A stretch of 64,000 bases of DNA, taken from contig JADJWE010000001.1 in assembly GCA_016716525.1 (NCBI GenBank), forward strand, positions 2,046,001 to 2,110,000, given 5' to 3'. Shown here one piece after another: positions 25,655 to 36,300 of the stretch (position 1 is its first letter; each line of letters starts with the position of its first letter). The notes under the pieces are model-generated. The model saw only the letters and a program-made list of their open reading frames with translations. It searched no databases and was not told where the DNA came from. The DNA is from Candidatus Flexicrinis affinis (GTDB lineage Bacteria > Chloroflexota > Anaerolineae > Aggregatilineales > Phototrophicaceae). Made by a program: the position numbers and the translations under genes.

Positions 25655-27489
25655 TAGTACAGCTCGAAGTTGTAGCCGCCGCTCGGATTGTTCAACGTAC
25701 CGCTGCCGTCCACACCGATGTTGGCGACGACATAGGCGCGCTGCGTGCCGGTCAGCCCGCGCGGAAGCTGCGAGTACGGCACGTGCATCCAGTAGTCCGT
25801 CCACGCGCTGGAGTCATAGCTTGGCGTCACCACTTCCTGTACCGTAAGTCCGCCTGAAGGGTCGCAGTAGTAGGTGTCGCTTCCGCACGGGATCGGTGTG
25901 CCGTCCGCCCAGAAGAAGAACAGCGCAACGCGCACCGGAACGCCCCGATGGCCCTCGGCCTCAAAATCGACGTAGGTCTTGATGCCTTGCTCGGAACTGC
26001 GGTCGCCGCCGACGTCGAACTCCATGCGCGTGATCGTGATCGAGAAGTCGCTCTGCGTGTTGGTCGTTGGTCCGCGCGAACCCATGGTGATCGTCACCGG
26101 CGCCGGTGAACTCGGATTGGTCAGCGTCGTTCCGTTGTTCGGGCCCACGTTGGCGACGACCTGAAAATTGACCGTCCCGGTGAAAGAGTCCGGCAATCCG
26201 ATGTACGGAATCCAGAACCAGTAATCGTCCCAGATCGTGTCGTCAAACGACGGTGTCAGGACGGACTGCACGGTCAGGCCGCCCGACGGATCACACTCGT
26301 CTTCGGTCATGTTTTCGCACGAGATCGCCGAACCGTCGTTGTTCAGATAGAACAGGGCCGCGCGGATTTCCTGATCGCGGTAACCGACGGCTTGAATCTC
26401 GGTATGCACTTTGAACCCAAGCTCGCCGGTATCGTTGGCCGTTACGTCGTACTCGATGTTGGTGATGCGAATCGACAGCCCCTGATTGGCCGTCTGCTGA
26501 GTCTCGTCTGCCGGGTATCGCACGCGCGATGAGGCGGTGAAGTCGCGCTCGCGCAGGTTCACCAGCGCCGTGGCGCTGCAATCTTGCAGCAGCATGTCGT
26601 AGATGCCCGGTTCGATGTCGACAGAGAAGGATGTCCCCGGCGGAACAGTGCCTGTGTTCCCTAGGCGATCCGGTCCCCAGTCCGCGGCGTTACTCGGCGC
26701 GATGTAGATATAGCAGATCTCGGTGGACGACGTGTTGTCGAGCGTCACCGTCACAACGTCGGGGATCAGGCCTTGCGCATACGCGCTCAGCACCGTTTCG
26801 ACCGCAACGAACGGCAATACACCGCCCAACCGGCCGAGCGTACGCTCTTCACTGCGGACCATCGTCGGAAGGCCGAGGAAACGTCCGTTGACATCGACAA
26901 CCAAGCCACCTGAGTTGCCCGGCGAGATCTCGGCGTCCGTGCGATACCACAGCGGTACGCGCCGGTCGAACAAGTTGGCGTTCTCAACGCTGGTGATCGA
27001 CCCCTGCGTGACGACCAGATAGCCGTCGCCGACGGTCGGGTATCCGAACACGTACACCGAGTCGCCCAGCGCAATATCCCCTGCCGCCTCGTTGATCACA
27101 GGCAGGTTGAGCGTGGCCGGGTTGATCGGGCTGCGGTCCGGCGCGCGGTCGATTTGCAGAATCGCAAAGTCGATTTCGTTGAATGCCCGAACCAATGACG
27201 CCCAACCGATCACTGCCGGAAGTTCGCCCTGCGCGGTCGTCTGGTAAATCTCAAAGTCGGTGCCGCCTTCCACGACGTGCCGATTGGTATAGATCAAGCC
27301 GGTCGGCTCGACAATCGTGCCTGAGCCGGTAGACACGGGTTCGCCGTCTACGTACTGCAAGATAAACACCACCGATTGCGAGATTTGCTCGATGGCTTTT
27401 GGTGTCAGGCCGCTTTGTGCGTTCGCTGCCGGCGCCACACCGGCACACAAAACCGCCGCGATGATGATGAGCAGTGCGAATCGGCGCAT
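25651..27489 (-). CDS. Secreted trypsin-like serine protease with duplicated C-terminal domain
   Basis: 612 aa. A signal peptide (1-24, ending ANA) precedes a chymotrypsin/DegP-type protease domain with His71 (TNRHVVEG), Asp107 (NEIDFAIL) and Ser193 (SPGNSGG). A linker domain follows (~240-335). Two homologous ~130-aa domains (about 338-470 and 482-612) share ECDPSGGLTVQ/YCDPSGGLTVQ, a TPS[FY]D motif, DYW..[IV]PY..LP and VVAN[VI]G. There is no PDZ domain, unlike DegP/HtrA. The duplicated domain is probably for substrate or surface binding. The ATG at 27489 follows GAGGG; an upstream in-frame codon lacks a signal peptide. Confidence 0.87.
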   Translation of the reverse strand: MRRFALLIIIAAVLCAGVAPAANAQSGLTPKAIEQISQSVVFILQYVDGEPVSTGSGTIVEPTGLIYTNRHVVEGGTDFEIYQTTAQGELPAVIGWASLVRAFNEIDFAILQIDRAPDRSPINPATLNLPVINEAAGDIALGDSVYVFGYPTVGDGYLVVTQGSITSVENANLFDRRVPLWYRTDAEISPGNSGGLVVDVNGRFLGLPTMVRSEERTLGRLGGVLPFVAVETVLSAYAQGLIPDVVTVTLDNTSSTEICYIYIAPSNAADWGPDRLGNTGTVPPGTSFSVDIEPGIYDMLLQDCSATALVNLRERDFTASSRVRYPADETQQTANQGLSIRITNIEYDVTANDTGELGFKVHTEIQAVGYRDQEIRAALFYLNNDGSAISCENMTEDECDPSGGLTVQSVLTPSFDDTIWDDYWFWIPYIGLPDSFTGTVNFQVVANVGPNNGTTLTNPSSPAPVTITMGSRGPTTNTQSDFSITITRMEFDVGGDRSSEQGIKTYVDFEAEGHRGVPVRVALFFFWADGTPIPCGSDTYYCDPSGGLTVQEVVTPSYDSSAWTDYWMHVPYSQLPRGLTGTQRAYVVANIGVDGSGTLNNPSGGYNFELYY

Positions 27490-27658
27490 GTTTTTTCCCT
27501 CGTTTCCGCCACGGTCGTCACTCGTCCCTGAAACGATTATGACACAAGTTTTGCGCACGCGTGCTAATCGTACGCCCGACGATACGCAGTTCAATTTCTT
27601 TCGGCCTGACGATACAATACGCTGTTAAGTGCGTAGGGTACTTTTGGAGGAATTTCCC
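27490..27658. promoter_or_regulatory. Divergent promoter region between protease and ETF genes
   Basis: On the plus strand TACAAT (27613-27618) with a poor -35 TTCAAT (27590-27595) at 17 bp could serve etfBA. On the minus strand an extended -10 TGTCATAAT ends at 27536 and could serve the protease. The sequence between contains a short inverted repeat ATCGT-N7-ACGAT. Confidence 0.35.
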
Positions 27659-28438
27659 TTGCAAATCGTTACGTTTACTCGCAGTACGCCGGATACCGCC
27701 GCCCGCGTCGAAGTCGGCGGCGACGGCAAAGTGTCGTGGGGCGGCGCGTCCACCGTGGTCAATCCGTGGGACGAATACGCTCTCGAAGAAGCCATCGTTC
27801 AGGCCAAAAACATCGGCGGCAAAGCGACCGTCATCGCGATCGGACCTGAGATGCACAGCGAAGCCCTCAAGCACAGCCTCGCGATGGGTGTGGACGAGGC
27901 CGTGCGCATCGAAGACCCGGCGCTCGATCCGGTCGACGGCCTATCCTATGCCGTTGCCGCCGCCGCCGCCGTCAACAAGCTGGAGGATGTCAAGTTGATC
28001 ATCTTCGGCAAAGAGGCGGTGGACGTCGGCACCGACCAACACACGGTGATGATCGCCCGCAAACTGTGTTTCCCGCTCCTCACCGGCGTTTCGAAGATCG
28101 TCTCGATCGACGCGGCCGCCGGCACCATTCAGGTCGAGCGCGCGCTCGAAGGCGGCAAGCAGGTTATGACGAGCAGCCTTCCGGCGGTCATCAGTGTGAC
28201 CAAGGAGATCAACGAACCGCGCTACCCGTCGTTCATCGGCATCCGCAAGGCGAGCAAGGCCACCATCCCCGTCTGGTCGCTGGCCGACCTCGGAGTATCG
28301 CTGCCGGCGCGCCGCACGGTGGTTAACGCCTATTCGAACCTGCCGCCGCGCAATGTCGAGGTCGAGTTGATCGACGGCGAACCCGCCGAACAAGCCAAGA
28401 AGCTGGTCGACCGACTCCTCGAAGAAAAGGTGCTCTAA
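27659..28438 (+). CDS. etfB: Electron transfer flavoprotein beta subunit
   Basis: 259 aa. The TTG at 27659 is the start: it has GGAGG 8 nt upstream and gives the family N-terminus MQIVTFTRSTPDTAARVEV. The AMP-binding region (AIGPEMHSEALKHSLAMGVDEAVRI) and the GKEAVDVGTDQ stretch match EtfB. With EtfA it carries electrons from acyl-CoA and other dehydrogenases to the membrane. etfA begins 1 bp after its stop. No ETF-quinone oxidoreductase or dehydrogenase gene is in the window. Confidence 0.92.
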   Translation: MQIVTFTRSTPDTAARVEVGGDGKVSWGGASTVVNPWDEYALEEAIVQAKNIGGKATVIAIGPEMHSEALKHSLAMGVDEAVRIEDPALDPVDGLSYAVAAAAAVNKLEDVKLIIFGKEAVDVGTDQHTVMIARKLCFPLLTGVSKIVSIDAAAGTIQVERALEGGKQVMTSSLPAVISVTKEINEPRYPSFIGIRKASKATIPVWSLADLGVSLPARRTVVNAYSNLPPRNVEVELIDGEPAEQAKKLVDRLLEEKVL

Positions 28439-28439
28439 C

Positions 28440-29471
28440 ATGACCGTTCTAGTCTGGATTGAAACCGAAGGCGGCAAAGCCAAGCCCACCAGTTGGGAGG
28501 CGATTGGCGCCGGCAAACTGATCGCGGATGGCTTCGGCGTCGGTGTCACCGCGGTCGTGCTCGGAGAGAACGCGACAGATGTCGCGCAAGAAGCGCTCAA
28601 GTTCGGCGCGTCCGGCGCGCTCGCCTGCGACGACCCCACACTGGCGACCTACCGCTTCGAGGCGTATGCGGCAGTCTTGTCCAAGCTGGTTGCCGACCGG
28701 TCTCCCAAGGCATTCGTCGCCGTGGCGACATCGGCGGGACGGGAACTCGTCGCCGCTGCCGCCGCCGATACCAACAGCGCCATCGTCTCAGAGGCCATCG
28801 AACTGAGTGTGGCGGATGGTCAGGTTGTCGCGACGCGCCCTGTCTACGCTGGCAAGCTGCTCAGCCAAGCCGCCAGCACCGGCGAAGGGACGGTCTGCGT
28901 GACCGTTCGTGCCCGGGCGTTCAAGGCGCCCGCAGAGGGCGCGGCTTCCGGCAGCGTCGAGACGGTCCCTGCGGTGCTGACTGAAGATCAGGTTCGCACA
29001 AAAATTGTCTCGTTCGAAGCCGAAGCCGGCACGGTCAACCTGACGGACGCCGCGATCCTCGTCAGCGGCGGGCGCGGCATGGCAAACAACCCGAAGGACG
29101 CCCCCGCCGGCACCGAGAATCCCGAAATCTGGAAGGCGCAGGACGCGTTCGCCAACGTCATTCAGCCGCTGGCCGACGTGCTCGGCGGCGCAGTGGGCGC
29201 ATCGCGCGCGGCGGTCGACGCGGGCTACATCTCGTACGCGCATCAGGTCGGCCAGACGGGCAAGACGGTCTCCCCCGACTTGTACGTCGCCTGTGCGATC
29301 AGCGGCGCAATTCAGCATCAAGCCGGTATGCGCACGAGCAAGGTGATCGTCGCCATCAACAAGGACGCCGAAGCGCCGATCTTTAAGATGGCGCGCTACG
29401 GACTGGTTGGGGACGTGTTCAAAATCGTGCCGGCGCTCACGGCCGAGCTGAAGGCACGCCTCGGCAAGTAA
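28440..29471 (+). CDS. etfA: Electron transfer flavoprotein alpha subunit
   Basis: 343 aa. The C-terminal FAD-binding signature is complete: LVSGGRGM, GASRAAVDAGYISYAHQVGQTGK, YVACAISGAIQHQAGM and VIVAINKDAEAPIF. EtfA holds the redox FAD of the heterodimer, and the QVGQTGKTV motif matches the usual electron-transferring rather than bifurcating type. Directly downstream of etfB in one transcription unit, followed by a strong bidirectional terminator. Confidence 0.95.
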   Translation: MTVLVWIETEGGKAKPTSWEAIGAGKLIADGFGVGVTAVVLGENATDVAQEALKFGASGALACDDPTLATYRFEAYAAVLSKLVADRSPKAFVAVATSAGRELVAAAAADTNSAIVSEAIELSVADGQVVATRPVYAGKLLSQAASTGEGTVCVTVRARAFKAPAEGAASGSVETVPAVLTEDQVRTKIVSFEAEAGTVNLTDAAILVSGGRGMANNPKDAPAGTENPEIWKAQDAFANVIQPLADVLGGAVGASRAAVDAGYISYAHQVGQTGKTVSPDLYVACAISGAIQHQAGMRTSKVIVAINKDAEAPIFKMARYGLVGDVFKIVPALTAELKARLGK

Positions 29472-29491
29472 TCGCGGCTAAGCTCAAGACA

Positions 29492-29521
29492 AAAAGGGTC
29501 GTCCATGCGGGCGACCCTTTT
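29492..29521. terminator. Bidirectional terminator after etfA
   Basis: AAAAGGGTCG (29492-29501) and CGACCCTTTT (29512-29521) form a perfect 10-bp stem with a 10-nt loop. The T run and opposite A run allow termination on both strands, between etfA and the convergent receiver-like gene. Confidence 0.85.
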
Positions 29522-29542
29522 CACTTCAGTAGACGTGCGGTG

Positions 29543-29932
29543 CTATGCGACTTTGACGGTGCCTCCGGTTCGCATCGCGTTGGCTTCGATCAGAAGCGCC
29601 GCCAGCGCATCGCCGTCGATGTCGTATGGGGCCATCCAAACCGTGACGTGCGAAGGGAAGCGTGCTGCGTCTTCGGCGCGGCCGCCGATCCACACGACGA
29701 TATCGTGGGTGCGCGGGCTTGGCGCGGTTACCGAGGCGAGATGCGCGGCGAAGTCAGGCAGCCAGCCCTCGCGCCCGTCGATCACCACCACGTGCGGCAC
29801 GTAGAAGATCGTCTCGGCGAGCGCGTCGGACAGGGATTCCGGCGCAAACACGGCCCATTGATCGGCCAAGGCGGACGCGCTGAGGCGCGTGACGGGGTTG
29901 TTCGAGGCGTAGACAATCGTGAGTTCGTTCAT
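29543..29932 (-). CDS. Hypothetical protein with a degenerate receiver-like pattern
   Basis: 129 aa. The pattern of strands (LTIVYAS, HVVVIDG, DIVVWIGG, HVTVWMAP) with intervening helices resembles a response-regulator receiver fold. The second acidic residue and the conserved Lys are not evident, so phosphorylation is doubtful. No output domain is present. It lies 13 bp downstream of the MocR-type regulator gene and is probably co-transcribed. No firm family call. Confidence 0.5.
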   Translation of the reverse strand: MNELTIVYASNNPVTRLSASALADQWAVFAPESLSDALAETIFYVPHVVVIDGREGWLPDFAAHLASVTAPSPRTHDIVVWIGGRAEDAARFPSHVTVWMAPYDIDGDALAALLIEANAMRTGGTVKVA

Positions 29933-29945
29933 CTGTTAGTCTCCT

Positions 29946-31403
29946 TTAGCGCATCAAGTGATGCACAAGATCGGCAAGCCGCTTGGCGGCATAGCGCAAG
30001 GTGTCCGCGTTGTAGCGGGCGAATGACAGCCGGACGGCGTTGTCGTGAATTCCATCCGGGTAAAACACGTGCGAAGGAGCAATCGCGATTCCGCGCTGTA
30101 GTGCCTCGGTGAACAGGGTCACGGCATTGACCTGTTCCGGCAAGCGCAGCCACACGTAGAAGCCTCCGGTCGGCTTTTCGAACTGGACCCCGTCCGGCAT
30201 GTACTCGTCGAGTGCAGCACACAATGCATCGCGCCGCACCCGATACTCGGCTTGAATCCGCCGCATGTGCTCATCGTACTGACCCGAGACGAGCATGTCG
30301 GTGACCGCGCGCTGGGCGAGCCCGTAGGCACCCCCACACGCGATGTTGCGCAGCGTGATCAACTGCTCGCGCAGGGCGCCGCGCGCGACGATGTAGCCGA
30401 TGCGCAGAGCCGGCATCATCACCTTGGAGAACGTGCCAATGTGAATGACATCGTCATCGAGCGCCAGCAGCGGCATCTGCGGGGCGCCGTCGTACACCAG
30501 ATCGCGGTACGTCGCGTCCTCGATGACCTGAAGGTCGAGTTCCTGCATCGTACGCACAAAGCGGTGGCGGTCGTCCGCCGACCAGTGCGACCCAGTCGGA
30601 TTCTGGAAATCCGGCGATGCGAGCACAAAGCGCGGGCGCGGCAGCGAATCGCCGGTGCCACCGACGGTCGTCTGGCGCAGTGTATCGGCCAGCGACGGCC
30701 AATTCGGTCCGGACTGCTGCAGCCGATAGCCCAACACGTTGTAACCGAGGCGCTTGAGGTTCATCGTATACAGGAAGAACCCCGGCGCCTCGACCAGCAC
30801 GGTATCGCCGTAGGTGGCGAGCGCGCGCGCCGTCAGATTCAACGCTTCTTGCGCGCCCACGGTGACGATCACGTCTTCAGGATCGACGACCGCCCCACTC
30901 TTGGCCAGGTGCCCCGCGATGGCGCGGCGCAGCGGTTCGTAGCCGCTCGGGTCTTCGTAGTTGAGCGCCTCGGCGCGGTCCCGGCGCAGCGCGCGCGATC
31001 GGGCGGCCTCGTACGTTTCGATCGGCATGAGTTCGTCGGCAGGCAATCCCAACGCCAGCGAGATCACGCCGTCGGCACGATTCACGCGCCACAACATGCG
31101 CACGATGTCATCCGGCTCGCGCAGGGCCGGCATCATCGCCGGAAGCTGACGCGACGACACGACCAGCCCCGGCACGATGTAGCTGCCGCTACCCTGTGTC
31201 GCGTCGATTACGCCGCGCGCCTTGAGTTCTTCGTACGCGTTGACCACCGTAGACCGGTGAACCTGCAACGACTCGGCAAGCTGTCGCGATGCGGGTAAAC
31301 GCGTACCCCCGGCGAGCTGGCCGCCGACCGCCAGCATGGTCACATGGTCGGCGATCTGCAAATACAGCGGCTTAGTGCTGTCGACATCAACTGGGACAAT
31401 CAT
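29946..31403 (-). CDS. MocR-type regulator: GntR winged helix fused to an aminotransferase domain
   Basis: 485 aa. Residues 1-75 form a GntR wHTH (KPLYLQIADHV, RLPASRQLAESLQVHRSTVVNAYEEL). Residues ~100-485 are a fold-type I aminotransferase with Lys327 in GTFSKVMMPALRIGY as the PLP lysine. MocR proteins (PdxR, GabR) sense PLP or amino-acid adducts and control vitamin B6 or amino-acid genes. No pdx or gab genes are adjacent. The ATG at 31403 has GGGGGAGG 8 nt upstream. Confidence 0.9.
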   Translation of the reverse strand: MIVPVDVDSTKPLYLQIADHVTMLAVGGQLAGGTRLPASRQLAESLQVHRSTVVNAYEELKARGVIDATQGSGSYIVPGLVVSSRQLPAMMPALREPDDIVRMLWRVNRADGVISLALGLPADELMPIETYEAARSRALRRDRAEALNYEDPSGYEPLRRAIAGHLAKSGAVVDPEDVIVTVGAQEALNLTARALATYGDTVLVEAPGFFLYTMNLKRLGYNVLGYRLQQSGPNWPSLADTLRQTTVGGTGDSLPRPRFVLASPDFQNPTGSHWSADDRHRFVRTMQELDLQVIEDATYRDLVYDGAPQMPLLALDDDVIHIGTFSKVMMPALRIGYIVARGALREQLITLRNIACGGAYGLAQRAVTDMLVSGQYDEHMRRIQAEYRVRRDALCAALDEYMPDGVQFEKPTGGFYVWLRLPEQVNAVTLFTEALQRGIAIAPSHVFYPDGIHDNAVRLSFARYNADTLRYAAKRLADLVHHLMR

Positions 31404-31540
31404 CGTATGCGCCTCCCCCGGACGGGCACAAGAACATTGTCCGACACATCTGTTTTTCACGACACTACCAATTCAGGAGGTGTTTTCCGACCACCGCCAC
31501 CCATGCCAAGCGCGACTACCGGTTTGGCTAAGATGGCGTC

Positions 31541-31546
31541 TATAAT
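31541..31546 (+). promoter_or_regulatory. argS -10 element
   Basis: A consensus TATAAT lies 38 nt upstream of the argS GTG. No good -35 at 16-18 bp is visible, so activity may depend on an activator or a degenerate -35. Confidence 0.4.
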
Positions 31547-31584
31547 GATGCGGTTCGCACCTCGTTTCGCCGTAAGGACTCCCT

Positions 31585-33300
31585 GTGGATTCGCTGCTCA
31601 ATGCCCATGCCGGTCTAATCAAACGTGCGGTCTCCGCCGCACAGGCCGCTGGCGACCTCCCCGCCTTCGAACTACCGGCTATCGAGATCAAGCCGCCCGC
31701 CCGCGCCGAAATGGGCGATTATGCGTATGCCGGCGCGCTAGCCGTCGCGAAGTTGGCGGGCATGAAGCCGTTCGACATCGCTCAGGCCATCGTCAAGCAC
31801 CTGCCCGCCTCAGAGTTCGTCGCGGGTGTCGACGCCGTGATGCCGGGATTTGTCAACTTCCGCCTCAGCGCCGATTGGCTGCGCGCGCAGATCGACTCGA
31901 TCGTCGCCGAGGGCGACGCGTTCGGGTCGCTGTCGATTGGCGCGGGCAAGCGCGCGCAGGTCGAGTTCGTAAGCGCCAACCCGACCGGCCCGCTGCATAT
32001 CGGCCGCAGTCGCGGCGCGATCGTCGGCGATACGATGGCCCGCCTGCTCGAAGCAGCAGGGTACGCGGTCGAGCGGGAGTACTATTTCAACAACGCCGGC
32101 ATGCAGATGAAGCATCTCGGCACCAGCCTGCAGCTGCGCTACTTGCAGCAGCTCGGCGCCGACGTCGTGCAGCCTGCATCCGACGACGGCACGTTCTATC
32201 AAGGCGAGTACTTGATCGACTTTGCGAAGGATCTGATCGCAGAGGTCGGAGACTCGTGGCGCGACCGGTCGTGGGAAGACTTCAAGGCGTACGCGGAGAA
32301 GAAGATGTTCGACATCATCCGCGAAACGCTTAAGCGGATCAGCATCGAACACGACGTTTTCTTCAATGAGAACTCGCTGTACGAAACCGGCGCGGTGTGG
32401 GACACGCTGAAGGCATTGGAAGCCGCCGGGTTAATCTACGAGTCTGCCGTGCGTGAGTCCGAGCCCGAAGAAGTGAAAGCCGAGAACGCGCACCTGCCGC
32501 CGGCGAAGTGGTTCCGAAGCACGGCGCTCGGCGATGTCGAAGACCGTGTCGTCCTCAAGAACGACGGCTCGCCGACCTATACGCTGCCCGACATCGCGTA
32601 CCATTTGAACAAGCTGGCACGCGGTTTCGATCTGCTGGTCAACGTGCTCGGCGCCGACCACGATACGGAGCACAAGGTCGTCAAGTACGGCCTGAAGGCG
32701 CTGGGCGGCGATACTGCCAAGCTGCACGTCATCATCATGCAGTTCGTGCGCCTCATCCGCGACGGCAAAGAGGTCAAGATGAGCACCCGGCGCGGAAACT
32801 ACGAGACGCTGGACGACCTGATCGATCAGACCAGCCCCGACGCGGTCCGCTACATGCTGCTTGCCCGCAGCGCCAACAGCCGCCTCGACTTTGACCTCGA
32901 TCTGGCACTCAAACAATCGTCGGACAATCCCGTCTACTACATCCAGTACGCCTATGTGCGGACTGCCGGTATCCTGCGCGAGGCGGACGTACGCGGCTTC
33001 TCCGATGCCGGCGCAGACCTCAGCCTGCTGGGCGACGAGGAACTGGCGTTCATCAAGCGCTGCCTTACGCTCGGCGACGAGATCGCGTTGTGCGCCCAGA
33101 CGTTCGAGCCGCATCGTATTGCGTTCTTCGCGCAAGATCTCGCTAACCAGTTCCATCCGATGTACGACCGCGTCCGCGTATTCGGCGATGGCATTGGCGA
33201 CGACATCGCCAGAGCGCGCCTGCGCTTCTATAAGGCGGCCAATGTCGCGTTTCGCCGTGTCCTCTCGCTGATGGGCATGAGCACGCCGGATCGGATGTAG
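31585..33300 (+). CDS. argS: Arginyl-tRNA synthetase
   Basis: 571 aa class I aminoacyl-tRNA synthetase. Motifs: ANPTGPLHIGRS (HIGH box, 132-142), FNNAGMQM, DGSPTYTLPDIAYHLNK, and VKMSTRRGN (KMSKS box). The N-terminal additional domain and the C-terminal DALR anticodon-binding domain are present, giving normal length. The start is a GTG with AAGGA upstream. The addA-like gene begins at the very next base after the stop. Confidence 0.97.
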   Translation: MDSLLNAHAGLIKRAVSAAQAAGDLPAFELPAIEIKPPARAEMGDYAYAGALAVAKLAGMKPFDIAQAIVKHLPASEFVAGVDAVMPGFVNFRLSADWLRAQIDSIVAEGDAFGSLSIGAGKRAQVEFVSANPTGPLHIGRSRGAIVGDTMARLLEAAGYAVEREYYFNNAGMQMKHLGTSLQLRYLQQLGADVVQPASDDGTFYQGEYLIDFAKDLIAEVGDSWRDRSWEDFKAYAEKKMFDIIRETLKRISIEHDVFFNENSLYETGAVWDTLKALEAAGLIYESAVRESEPEEVKAENAHLPPAKWFRSTALGDVEDRVVLKNDGSPTYTLPDIAYHLNKLARGFDLLVNVLGADHDTEHKVVKYGLKALGGDTAKLHVIIMQFVRLIRDGKEVKMSTRRGNYETLDDLIDQTSPDAVRYMLLARSANSRLDFDLDLALKQSSDNPVYYIQYAYVRTAGILREADVRGFSDAGADLSLLGDEELAFIKRCLTLGDEIALCAQTFEPHRIAFFAQDLANQFHPMYDRVRVFGDGIGDDIARARLRFYKAANVAFRRVLSLMGMSTPDRM

Positions 33301-36300
33301 ATGTCCGAAAGCGCAGCCCGCCCCCGCCTCGACGATCAGCAGCGCCTCGCCGTAGAGACGCTGGATCGCAGCGTGGCGGTCGTGGCGGGAGCAGGCACCG
33401 GCAAGACGACCGTGCTGGTCGAGCGATTCGTCGCCTTGCTCGACACCCGCCCAGACTGGCCGATCACGTCGATCGTGGCAATCACCTTTACGGAACGCGC
33501 CGCGGAGGAGATGCGGTCACGCGTCCGCCAACGCATCCTCGAACGCCTTGCCACGGCGCAAGGCAGCGACCGCCGCCGCTGGGCCGATCATCTCGCCCGG
33601 ATTGAAGCTGCGCGAATCTCGACAATCCACGGCATGTGCAGCGAGGTCATCCGCGCCAATGCGGCCGCTGCCGGCGTCGACCCGGGGTTCCAAGTCGCAG
33701 ACGAGGCTACCGCGGCCGTGCTGATGCGGGACGCACTGGCAGTCGCCTTGCGGGAGATCGTCAGCGCGGAAGCCGATACGAACGACCCGGACTTCTCTGC
33801 AGCACACGCCGTACTCACTGGCTACGAACATACGAAGATTGAAGAAATTCTGCTGAAACCCAAGCAGTTTCGTGGTCTGCAGCCCTTGCCGTCCTCCGTC
33901 GACGAAGTCGAGGCGATGTACGAGGCTTACGCCGCGGATGCCTTTCAGCGGTTCTTTAAGAGTTCGCCGGTGATGGAACTCCGGAGTTTGGTTCCGCCGA
34001 ACGCGCCAGAGGATTTGTTCGTCGTAAAAGTGCTGGAAGCGCAGCGAATTCTCACAGATGCCGCCGAAGCGCCGTCGGCGGCGACCTGCATGGAGGCTCT
34101 GGCTAGGTTCGACATGGTGGTTTCCGGCGGGTCCACTAAGCTTTGGGACGTGGGCGATCTCGCCTATGCGAAGTCACTTGTTTCGGAAATCAAGCAGGTA
34201 CTAAAAAAGCTCTCCGAGGTACTCACGTTCGACCGCGATGTTGAAAAGCTCGCGCTGCGCTTGTCCCATGGCTGGAGCATGCTGATCAACCGCGTGTTGG
34301 CGGCCTACGAGGACCGCAAGCGCGCCGAGAACGTGCTCGACTTCGAAGACCTTGAGATCAAGGCGGAAGCGCTGCTGGCGCGCCCCGAGGTACGCCGGCG
34401 CTATGCCGGCCGCGAAATCCGGCACGTGATGGTCGACGAATTCCAAGACACCAATCACCGGCAGTGGAACATCACCCAGGGTTTGGCGCCGGGGCTGATG
34501 GACGGCGGCGTGTTCATCGTCGGCGACCCTAAGCAGTCAATCTACAGGTTCCGCGGCGCGGACGTCACGATTTTCAGGGCGGCCAGCGACCAGATCGAGC
34601 GCGCAGGCGGCCTTGTCGTCCGCATGAACCGGTCGTACCGGACGCACAGCGCGCTCATCGCCCAATTCAACCGCCTGTTCACCGGTGTGATGCGGCCCTC
34701 GCCCGACGCCGCGCAGATCGAGCAGTTCGTGACCTTCGACGAGAATCACACGCTCGTGGCCCAGCGCGAAAGCCCGGACGACCACCTCGACGTGCAGCTC
34801 ATCGGCCTTGACCCATCCACCAACAATCGGAACGTCGCCTCGGAAGCGCGGATCGTTGCCGCGCGCATCCGCGACATGGTGACGACCGAGAGCCTTACGG
34901 TCGTCGACCGCCGAACGAATCAGCCGCGTCCGGCGGGTTACGGCGACATCGCCGTCTTGCTCCGCAGCTTCAAGTCAAATTCGAAACATTTCGAGCAGGC
35001 ATTCGTCGAATTCGGCGTACCTTATGTGACCCAAAGCGGCGGCGGATTCTACGACCGGCGCGAGATTCGCGACCTCATCGAACTGCTCAAGGCGCTCCGC
35101 AACCCGGCTGACAACCTCGCGCTGGCGGCGGCGCTGCACAGCCCGCTGTTCGCACTCTCTGACGTCGACCTGCTTGCGCTGCGGACCCGAGGCGGAGCGC
35201 TGTTTGAGGCGCTGGACGAGGAAGCCGCGCTGCAAGCCGAGCACGAATCGCTCGAGCACCCGATCGTCTTTGCGAACACCATCTACAACGGTTTGCGCGC
35301 GATCGCTGGCCGTGTCTCGGCGGATGCGCTGCTGTTGCAGGCCATTGCCGAGACCAACTATCTCGCGTCGATCGGTCGGCTGCCGGACGGCCCGCAAATG
35401 CGTGCCAACGTCGAGAAGCTGGTGGACATCGCCCGCGAGTACGGCGCGGCCGCACTGCCCGACTTCATCACGTTCCTCGACGTCTCGCGCGCTGAAGATG
35501 TCAAGGAGGCGGGCGTCGCGCTCGACAGCAGGTCGTCGGTGCGGCTTACGACGATTCATGGCTGCAAGGGCCTTGAGTTTCCGGTCGTGTGGCTTGCCGA
35601 CGGGAATCTCGCTACGAGAGCGTCGGGCAACACGGTGATCGCGGCAGAGTCGATCGTATGTGCGCTCCCCAAGCTTGGAGAGGACAAGTCGGACTCGAAA
35701 GCGTTCTTGTACCAAAGGGCGCAGAAACACGGCAAGGAGGCGGACGACGCCGAGGTGCAGCGCCTTCTCTACGTCGCCGCGACGCGCGCACGTGACGCCC
35801 TGTTCATCAGTTCGTCAAAGCCGAAGTTCCTAAGCGCGCTGTCGGAGGCGCTCGACGGTCAGGCGATCACGGTTGCCACAACGCCCCAGTCGCCGCAACT
35901 GACGCCCGAATTGCTGCAGCGCGTTAAAGATACCCGCTTTCCGCTCGCCGAGACCCTGCCTGCCGCGCCGCCGCCGTCGCGCCGCCGCCTCACAGCAACC
36001 GACATCGCCGACTACGGCAGCCTGATCAACGCCGACACCGAGGAGGAGCGTGACTACTACCGTCACCGTATCCGGCGCCGGCTCCACGCTGACGACTTCG
36101 AACCGGTCGAGTCGCTGACCTACGACGCGCAAATCGGTATGCCGTCGCAGCGCCGGATTGGATCGCTGGTGCACAGCGCGCTGCTGTATCGGGTAGACGC
36201 GATGATGAAGAACGATCCTGAAGGTGCAGATCAGGCGATAGATTCGCTGGTGTGGGAGGCAGGCATCACGCTGTCGGACGCGCGCCGCAAGGTCGTCGAT

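Noticed and set aside
30252..31298. 348-codon plus-strand frame antisense to the MocR gene
   Set aside because: Arg/His-rich shadow of a recognised gene.
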